In this document: positions 31,222-36,283 of the stretch, in pieces
Numbering within the stretch: position 1 is the stretch's first letter
Layout of the letters: every line of letters starts with the position of its first letter
Assembly: GCA_023460315.1 (NCBI GenBank)
Contig: JAEWQO010000137.1
Location: 1-36,283 of the forward strand
DNA length: 36,283 nucleotides
Direction: 5' to 3'
Source: Actinomycetes bacterium
GTDB lineage: Bacteria; Actinomycetota; Coriobacteriia; Coriobacteriales; Eggerthellaceae
The notes under the pieces: generated by a model
What the model was told of the DNA's origin: nothing
The model's database searches: none
The model's input: only the letters and a program-made list of their open reading frames with translations
Position numbers and translations under genes: made by a program

Positions 31222-31256
31222 AGGCCGGCCGCTTGTTGCGGCCGGCCTTTTTGTTT
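31222..31256 (+). terminator. Intrinsic terminator of tRNA-Thr
   Basis: A perfect 11-bp stem (AGGCCGGCCGC with GCGGCCGGCCT) and TTGTT loop followed by a T tract, ten bases past the CCA. Confidence 0.95.
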
Positions 31257-31349
31257 CCCGCACGAACCGTTCGCCCCCAGCTTCGCCAGGGTGGTGGCCG
31301 ATTCTCCCCGCCAGAGGTTACAGGTCTTCTGCACTCAGGCCTTTCGCTA

Positions 31350-31379
31350 TTCAAACATACTATGTTGTGATAGTTTAGT
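31350..31379 (+). promoter_or_regulatory. Promoter with embedded 13-bp palindrome
   Basis: A -35-like TTCAAA (31350-31355) and a -10-like TTTAGT (31374-31379), each four of six matches with an 18-base spacer, flank the perfect palindrome AACATACTATGTT (31354-31366). A repressor-sized operator in the spacer of the CmpB-type gene's promoter is plausible. This is the only strikingly AT-rich intergenic patch nearby. Confidence 0.45.
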
Positions 31380-31418
31380 CTCGTTATCCTTCCCATTATT
31401 CATCCAGGAGACTGACCC

Positions 31419-32675
31419 ATGCAGGAACCCACCAGCACTGAACCGAGCGCTGTGCCAGGCGACGCGGAGCGCATTGACGCGCTCGACCCCCAGCAGGAAC
31501 CCGACCCGAACAGCCCGCTCGATTCAATGAAGCTGCCGTGGCCACTCAAGGTGTTCGGCATTCTGTGCATCCTGAGCGCACTCGCCCTGCTTCCCCTTTT
31601 CGGCCTCATTGTCGAGCTCGTCGCCATGCTCTTGGGAGCAGCGCCGCCCTCAAGCGACTCATCGGTCGCAAGCGCCATCCTCTTCGCAGCCGATCTCTTG
31701 CTCATGACGGCACTGATCGTCATGTTCGTCGTGCTGGGTATACGCCTGCTCCGCAACAAACGGCGAGGTGCCGCAATCCAGTCAGAAGTCATGATTGCCG
31801 TGCTTATCCTTATCATCCTCTGCGACATCATGCTGAATGGTCTGGGCACCGACCTCATCCCCTACGGGGTCACGCTCGTGGTGCTCATCGCCTTGTCGAG
31901 TTACGTTGATCCTTCTCTGGCCGAGGAACGCAAGCTCCAAAACAAACTGCGCATCATGGATGATCGCGTGCGGGCCGAAGACGGGACGCTCGGACGTGAC
32001 GAGACGGGCAAAGGCTATATCAGCCTGAACTTCTTCAACCTGTTCTGGATATTCGTCGTATGCTGCGTGCTGGGCCTGGCCATCGAGACCGTGTACCATG
32101 TTCTTGTGGTCAATCCGGGGCACTACGAGAATCGAGCCGGCATGCTGTTCGGTCCGTTTTCTCCCATCTACGGATTCGGTGCCGTGCTCATGACCATAGC
32201 GCTCAACCGCTTCCATGACAAGAACATCATCCTCATCTTCCTGGTGAGCGCGGTGATAGGCGGTGTCTTCGAATATCTGGTCAGCTGGTTCATGCAGTTC
32301 GCCTTCGGCATCGTCGCCTGGGATTATTCGGGAACGTTTCTCTCCATCGACGGGCGCACAAACGGCATGTTCATGGCCATGTGGGGAGTGCTGGGCGTCG
32401 TCTGGATCAAGTTTTTGCTTCCTTGGATGCTCAAGCTGGTCAACCTCATCCCCTGGAACCTCCGCTACACCGTGACCGCCATCTGCGCAGCCCTCATGAT
32501 CATCGACGGCGGCATGACGCTGCTGTCGCTTGACTGCTGGTACGAACGCATGGCAGGCAACCCCCCGCAGTCTGCCGTCGAAGACTATTTTTCGATCCAC
32601 TTCGACAATCAGTACATGACCGATCGATTCCAAAGCATGTCCATCAACCCGGACAACGCCACCCGCGCCCGATAG
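31419..32675 (+). CDS. CmpB-type putative ABC transporter membrane protein
   Basis: A 418-residue membrane protein of the ABC_trans_CmpB family (PF06541, formerly DUF1113). After an acidic, Pro-rich N-terminus of about 40 residues come three helices (about 42-65, 83-107, 120-150), a cytoplasmic loop, then the conserved family part: IETVYHVLVVNPGHYENRAG, MLFGPFSPIYGFGAVLMT and VISGxFEYL-like VIGGVFEYLVSWFMQ. The family's function is unknown despite its name. The ATG at 31419 has AGGAGA eight bases upstream. It is a single-gene unit with its own promoter and terminator. Confidence 0.92.
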   Translation: MQEPTSTEPSAVPGDAERIDALDPQQEPDPNSPLDSMKLPWPLKVFGILCILSALALLPLFGLIVELVAMLLGAAPPSSDSSVASAILFAADLLLMTALIVMFVVLGIRLLRNKRRGAAIQSEVMIAVLILIILCDIMLNGLGTDLIPYGVTLVVLIALSSYVDPSLAEERKLQNKLRIMDDRVRAEDGTLGRDETGKGYISLNFFNLFWIFVVCCVLGLAIETVYHVLVVNPGHYENRAGMLFGPFSPIYGFGAVLMTIALNRFHDKNIILIFLVSAVIGGVFEYLVSWFMQFAFGIVAWDYSGTFLSIDGRTNGMFMAMWGVLGVVWIKFLLPWMLKLVNLIPWNLRYTVTAICAALMIIDGGMTLLSLDCWYERMAGNPPQSAVEDYFSIHFDNQYMTDRFQSMSINPDNATRAR

Positions 32676-32692
32676 CGTTCCGTGGCCTTCCA

Positions 32693-32724
32693 AGAAAGCA
32701 CCCGATGCCGGGTGCTTTCTTTTC
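32693..32724 (+). terminator. Intrinsic terminator after the CmpB-type gene
   Basis: Arms GAAAGCACCCG (32695-32705) and CGGGTGCTTTC (32710-32720) with a four-base loop, followed by TTTT. It begins about 20 bases past the stop. Confidence 0.93.
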
Positions 32725-32763
32725 TGCGCCCATCGCGGGCAACCCGGCTACTCCCGCCTTCCG

Positions 32764-32820
32764 GCGCCGCCGAGCGGCTCGGTGGCGCATACGAGACATC
32801 GCACCACGCACGATGTCTCG
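32764..32820. repeat. Two consecutive hairpins between genes
   Basis: Hairpin one: 11-base arms 32764-32774 and 32778-32788 (GCGCCGCCGAG with CTCGGTGGCGC, one G-U pair). Hairpin two: perfect 10-base arms CGAGACATCG (32792-32801) and CGATGTCTCG (32811-32820). They lie downstream of the terminator and upstream of the next promoter, so no known transcript needs them. The rest of the 307-base gap (32676-32982) shows only the terminator and promoter listed. Confidence 0.7.
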
Positions 32821-32918
32821 CTTCGGGCATCGCCCTCCCGCCGATCGCCTTGCTGCGCCAGCCCGGTTCCTGCTCAGTCCTTTCTCACTTTGGGTTCCTT
32901 GAAAACGAACATCTGTAC

Positions 32919-32947
32919 TTGACTTCGCCTTGTTAGCTCCCTATCAT
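32919..32947 (+). promoter_or_regulatory. Promoter of the radical SAM/DUF4130 operon
   Basis: -35 TTGACT (32919-32924), 17-base spacer, -10 TATCAT (32942-32947), the best sigma-70-type promoter in the window. Start predicted near 32954, 29 bases before the ATG. The leader contains GAACGAACGGATGAACG, a GAAC-rich stretch. Confidence 0.8.
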
Positions 32948-32982
32948 AGAGCGAACAGACATTCGAACGAACGGATGAACGC

Positions 32983-34425
32983 ATGGATATCATCGACAAG
33001 CTTGAGGTGTTGGCCGATGCAGCAAAGTACGACGTGGCATGCACGTCGTCCGGCATCGACCGCGCCGCACAGAAAGGCAAGCTTGGGAACACGATTTCCG
33101 CCGGATGCTGTCACAGCTTCGCTGCTGATGGACGCTGCATCACGCTCCTGAAGGTGCTCATGACCAACGTGTGCGTCTACGATTGCGCCTATTGCGTGAA
33201 CCGTGTCAGCAATGAAGTGGACCGCACCGCTTTCACCCCGCGCGAGTTGGCCGACCTCACGATCGCCTTCTATCGCCGCAACTACATAGAGGGCCTCTTT
33301 CTTAGCTCCGGCGTTATCCGCAGCCCCGATCACACCTCCGAGCTCATGATCCAGTCGCTGTCGATCCTGCGGGAAGAATATGGATTCCGAGGCTATATCC
33401 ATGCAAAAGCCGTTCCCGGGTCATCGCCCGAGCTGGTCGACAGGCTTGGACACCTCGCTGATCGGATGAGCGTCAACCTGGAATTGCCTTCTCAAAAAAG
33501 CCTCAAGCTGCTGGCACCCCAGAAAGAGAAGCATCAGATATTGGCACCCATGAGGCAGATACGCGACACCATGGCGGAGGATCGCGACACGCGAGCTCTC
33601 ACACGAAGGAAAACGACCTATCTGGCCCCGTCCCCTCCGCGAAAAAAAGCCCGCGCATTCGTGCCCGCCGGACAATCGACGCAGATGATCGTCGGCGCAT
33701 CTTCCGAAAGCGATTTCCAGATACTGAACCTCTCCGCAGCGCTGTATCGCACGCTCGAACTCAAGCGGGTGTTCTTCAGCGCCTACACTCCCGTGAACGA
33801 CGATGCTCGCCTGCCGGGGACCGACGCCCTGCAGCTCAATCGCGAACACCGGCTCTACCAAGCCGACTGGCTGCTCCGATTCTATCGCTTCGATGTGACG
33901 GAAATCATCGACGACGAGCACCCGTTTCTGGATCCCGATCTTGACCCCAAGGCAAATTGGGCCCTCAATCACCTTGACGCGTTCCCCATCGAAGTGAACA
34001 CCGCCCCTTACGAAGTGCTTTTGCGCGTTCCCGGCATTGGGGTGCGCGGGGCGCAGTCCATCATCAGGGCGCGGCGGACGACCACGCTGCGCGAGCGCGA
34101 GCTCCGGAAACTGGGAATCGCCTACAAACGCGCCCGCTTCTTCATCACCTGCAATGGCTTCTATGCCGGATCCGGCATCGATTTCTCGCGTCAGGGGCTG
34201 CGCGCCCAGCTTGCAGCGCCCATCGAAGGCGGCAAGCACGGACGGCGCGCCGACCGGTCGGTCCCGGGCCAGATGAGCCTGTTCGAAAGCGTTGAGACTC
34301 CGGACAAGGCCCCTGCCGGCGCAGGCGCGGCGCGGCGCCTGCCACAAGCTCAGGCAGCACGTTCGGCGGATGGAATCTATGGATGGCAGCGCGCCCTCGA
34401 TCGTCCCAAGGAGGTTCGCGCATGA
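32983..34425 (+). CDS. Radical SAM protein, putative DNA modification/repair type
   Basis: A 480-residue protein. The radical SAM cluster motif is Cys64-x3-Cys68-x2-Cys71 (CVYDCAYC). The preceding KYDVACTSSGIDR and AGCCHSFAADGRCITLLKVL are characteristic of the TIGR03916 family, described as a putative DNA modification/repair radical SAM protein linked to uracil-DNA-glycosylase-like partners. Near residue 347 a helix-hairpin-helix (LRVPGIGVRGAQSIIRA) suggests nucleic-acid contact. The C-terminal 70 residues are low-complexity and Arg/Ala-rich. The ATG at 32983 matches the family start, though its Shine-Dalgarno is weak. It overlaps the DUF4130 gene by four bases. Confidence 0.93.
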   Translation: MDIIDKLEVLADAAKYDVACTSSGIDRAAQKGKLGNTISAGCCHSFAADGRCITLLKVLMTNVCVYDCAYCVNRVSNEVDRTAFTPRELADLTIAFYRRNYIEGLFLSSGVIRSPDHTSELMIQSLSILREEYGFRGYIHAKAVPGSSPELVDRLGHLADRMSVNLELPSQKSLKLLAPQKEKHQILAPMRQIRDTMAEDRDTRALTRRKTTYLAPSPPRKKARAFVPAGQSTQMIVGASSESDFQILNLSAALYRTLELKRVFFSAYTPVNDDARLPGTDALQLNREHRLYQADWLLRFYRFDVTEIIDDEHPFLDPDLDPKANWALNHLDAFPIEVNTAPYEVLLRVPGIGVRGAQSIIRARRTTTLRERELRKLGIAYKRARFFITCNGFYAGSGIDFSRQGLRAQLAAPIEGGKHGRRADRSVPGQMSLFESVETPDKAPAGAGAARRLPQAQAARSADGIYGWQRALDRPKEVRA

Positions 34426-35345
34426 GTGACGCCACGCTTCCCGAGGAACCTCTCGCCGATGTGGCCTATTGCCACGATGGGACCCTGGAGGGACTGCTGT
34501 CGGCCGTGTTCGAGGCGTATGCCCGTCACGAGCGCCCGCAGGACCTCATGGCCGAAGACAAGCTGCAGCTGCGCTTGGGCCAGGCTCTCCGCCGCGTTCC
34601 AACAGACGAGGCCCATGCCGAGCGCGTGCGTCGGGGAATCGTGCGCGTGGGTGGGACGGCAACCTTTGAGGCCGTCATGCAGGCATCCCTCTCCGACGAC
34701 CCCCACGCAGGAACCGCCATCTACCGGTTCATCCGGCACACCATGGCTCAGGACCGCTCCCAAAGCTGCACCGGATGTCCCCGGTCTCAGACGCGTTCGG
34801 GCATCTGCTCCGGATCGTGCCCAAAAGCCGCCTTGTCGTCTGGCACCTTCAACGATCCAACCCATCCAGATGTCGAGCCGCTGCATCGCCTCGCCCGGGC
34901 AGTCATGAACGAGCGGCACCTCATGATACAGTTCCTGCGCTTCGAGCACGTCGAGGGCGGCCTCTGGATAGCACGGTGCAACCCCAAGGCCTCGGTTGTG
35001 CCACTGCTCATGGATTGGTTTTGCGCACGGTTCAACACACAGCCCTTCGTCATCTATGATGAGACCCATCAGCTGGCTGGCGTCTACGAAGGCCAGGCCT
35101 GGCACCTGGTGCGCACCGAAAGCTTTTCAATGCCCCATCAGGCCAGCGACGAGCAGGTCATGCAAGCTGCCTGGAAGCGGTTTTACCGCACGGTCGCAAT
35201 CGACGCGCGCTACCATCCAGAGCTGCGTCGGCAGTTCATGCCAAAGCGTCTCTGGAAAAACATCCTCGAAATGCATGAAGACCTTCCAGGATCGGAACTT
35301 TCCCGGTCAGGAGGGAGGAGCAGGGAACGACTTTGGCGGGGATGA
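34422..35345 (+). CDS. DUF4130 (TIGR03915) putative DNA metabolism protein
   Basis: A 307-residue partner of the radical SAM gene. Family features are YCHDGTLEGLLSAVFEAY at 16-33, LARAVMNERHLMIQFLRFEH and the C-terminal AWKRFYRTVAIDARYHPELR with RQFMPKRLWKNI. Between residues 111 and 140 lies a cysteine cluster, Cys116-x2-Cys119-x9-Cys129-x3-Cys133, where I recall the family having a short plain linker; it could hold zinc or a [4Fe-4S] cluster. The ATG at 34422 has AAGGAGG upstream and overlaps the previous stop (ATGA). In some genomes the domain is fused to a uracil-DNA glycosylase, so the pair probably acts in DNA repair or modification. Confidence 0.92.
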   Translation: MSDATLPEEPLADVAYCHDGTLEGLLSAVFEAYARHERPQDLMAEDKLQLRLGQALRRVPTDEAHAERVRRGIVRVGGTATFEAVMQASLSDDPHAGTAIYRFIRHTMAQDRSQSCTGCPRSQTRSGICSGSCPKAALSSGTFNDPTHPDVEPLHRLARAVMNERHLMIQFLRFEHVEGGLWIARCNPKASVVPLLMDWFCARFNTQPFVIYDETHQLAGVYEGQAWHLVRTESFSMPHQASDEQVMQAAWKRFYRTVAIDARYHPELRRQFMPKRLWKNILEMHEDLPGSELSRSGGRSRERLWRG

Positions 35346-35396
35346 GGCAGGAGGTGCATCTCCTCGCCCGCCGCTCGCCCAAGACCCCTTTCGGCC

Positions 35397-36283
35397 TCAC
35401 CGAACCCCGGTCAGGTCGAAAGGGGGAATGAAGCTTTCTGCCGCCGCCTGGCCTTGCTGCCAAAAGTATTCATCGAGGCCGAGGGAATCGGCATAGTCGA
35501 GCAGACGCTCGTAATCCTCCCGGGACACCGTGCACGCAAGCTCGGGGCACTGGCGCAAGACGGTGGCAGCCCCCTTGTCGCCCGCAGCGGCTGCACCGGC
35601 CAAAACCGGTGTGTATTGATTCATGAGCGACAGCAGCACGGCAGAGCCGTACCGTTCATGGACAAGGCGGACGATGCGTTTGGATTCGTCAAGGATGCCT
35701 GGCAGCATGAGATGCCGCACCACGACGCCGCTCACAAGCCGTGGCATCCCATCAACCTCGTCAAAAACCGGTGCACCCTTCTGGTCAAGCATCTCGTCCA
35801 ACGCCGCAAGCGCAACTTCGGGATAATCGGGTGCATGCGAATAGCGCGATGCGGTCGCTGGGTCGGCATACTTGAAATCTGTCAGATAGACACCCACCGC
35901 ATCGGCGTTTGCTCGAATGGCGTCAACCGTCTCATAGCCTGACGTGTTCCACACGACCGGCAGCTCCAACCCCTCGGCCCTCGCCAGACGGATGGCCTCA
36001 CGCACCTGCGGGGCATAGTGGGTTGGCGTGACCAGATTGAGATTGAGCGCCCCCTGCCGCTGAAGGTCAAGAAACATGGCGGCAAGACGCGCCCCGGTCA
36101 CCGTCTTGCCCACCTTGCCCGCCGCAATCGTGGCATTTTGACAATACGAGCATCGCAGCGGGCAGTTCGCGAAGAACACTGCGCCGCTGCCACGCTCTCC
36201 GCTCAGCGGTGGCTCTTCCCAGAAATGAAGCGCGGCGCCGGCGCCCCCCCAGCGGGGGCCCCCGCCCCAAAAAACCCCCCCCC
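35397..36283 (-). CDS. PflX-like radical SAM protein, 5' end cut by window edge
   Basis: The 3' part of a radical SAM enzyme related to pyruvate formate-lyase activating enzymes (PflX/uncharacterised group). The motif CPLRCSYCQN (Cys-x3-Cys-x2-Cys) lies near the right end. In the same frame upstream reads ALHFWEEPPLSGERGSGAVF, matching the family's conserved lead-in, so the GTG at 36179 is not the start. Downstream blocks NLNLVTPTHYAPQVREAI, YLTDFKYADPATA and VRHLMLPGILDES are typical. The N-terminus lies beyond 36283 or is corrupted by the low-complexity edge. The stop at 35397 converges on DUF4130 with about 50 bases between. The substrate protein is unknown. Confidence 0.9.
   Translation of the reverse strand, partial: GGVFWGGGPRWGGAGAALHFWEEPPLSGERGSGAVFFANCPLRCSYCQNATIAAGKVGKTVTGARLAAMFLDLQRQGALNLNLVTPTHYAPQVREAIRLARAEGLELPVVWNTSGYETVDAIRANADAVGVYLTDFKYADPATASRYSHAPDYPEVALAALDEMLDQKGAPVFDEVDGMPRLVSGVVVRHLMLPGILDESKRIVRLVHERYGSAVLLSLMNQYTPVLAGAAAAGDKGAATVLRQCPELACTVSREDYERLLDYADSLGLDEYFWQQGQAAAESFIPPFDLTGVR
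36241..36283. other. Low-complexity homopolymer-rich right edge
   Basis: The last 43 bases consist almost only of runs of C, G and A (runs of seven Cs, five Gs, six As, nine Cs). Nothing else in the window looks like this. It is probably a poor-quality contig end rather than real sequence, although no stop codon interrupts the PflX-like frame in it. Confidence 0.6.

Noticed and set aside
1..36283. CRISPR array, IS element or prophage
   Set aside because: No regularly spaced direct repeats, transposase or integrase frames, or phage structural genes were seen.

Overview
The window is high-GC DNA from a Gram-positive-type anaerobe, most likely an actinobacterium of the class Coriobacteriia (Eggerthellaceae-like). 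This is inferred from gene content and gene style, not from a search. The main clues are a cytoplasmic molybdo-bis-MGD enzyme of the acetylene hydratase / transhydroxylase / catechol dehydroxylase type with a small ferredoxin partner, a two-gene SUF/SMS-type Fe-S assembly pair, a PASTA-like membrane protein, Tat-type lipoprotein binding proteins, and a radical-SAM/DUF4130 DNA-metabolism pair. No phage, transposon, IS element or CRISPR array is visible. The window looks like ordinary chromosome with an accessory redox module.

Layout. 0.1-1.5 kb (-): infC-rpmI-rplT with a promoter, an intrinsic attenuator inside the leader and a strong terminator after rplT. 2.0-2.4 kb (+): small YbaN/DUF454 membrane protein. 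2.5-7.6 kb (-): a redox module made of a molybdopterin catalytic subunit, a two-cluster ferredoxin subunit and a SlyD-like FKBP isomerase, followed on the same strand by a LysR regulator and a four-TM protein of unknown function. 8.0-9.5 kb (-): an acidic tail-anchored protein and a PASTA-like protein. 9.8-15.8 kb (+): a complete peptide/nickel-type ABC importer (binding lipoprotein, two permeases, two ATPases) bounded by terminators, with several hairpins between the binding protein and permease genes. 16.1-19.0 kb (+): M16C metalloprotease. 19.2-21.1 kb (+): SufC/SufB-like pair. 21.1-22.0 kb (-): amino-acid-type binding lipoprotein. 22.9-23.6 kb (+): ComF phosphoribosyltransferase. 24.1-25.4 kb (-): membrane GT2 glycosyltransferase. 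25.9-27.2 kb (+): S-adenosylhomocysteine hydrolase. 27.3-29.9 kb (-): ABC-2 exporter (ATPase, permease) plus a pentapeptide-repeat protein. 30.3-30.9 kb (+): Mn-type superoxide dismutase. 31.1 kb (+): tRNA-Thr(TGT). 31.4-32.7 kb (+): CmpB-type membrane protein. 33.0-35.3 kb (+): radical SAM/HhH protein and DUF4130 partner. 35.4 kb to the edge (-): PflX-like radical SAM protein, cut by the window end.

Two places seem most likely to hold undescribed biology. The first is the infC leader. A promoter sits exactly where an ATG-initial 64-codon ORF would be leaderless. That ORF runs through the intrinsic terminator and ends just inside infC, whose best-supported start is the rare codon ATA. IF3 is known to act against both leaderless and non-AUG initiation, so this layout suggests an autoregulatory circuit. 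The second is the molybdoenzyme cluster, which lacks a Tat signal and a membrane anchor, has no TorD-like chaperone, and carries an FKBP/SlyD-like protein in the operon. Its substrate cannot be read from the sequence.

The right edge ends in dense homopolymer runs and may be a poor-quality contig end.
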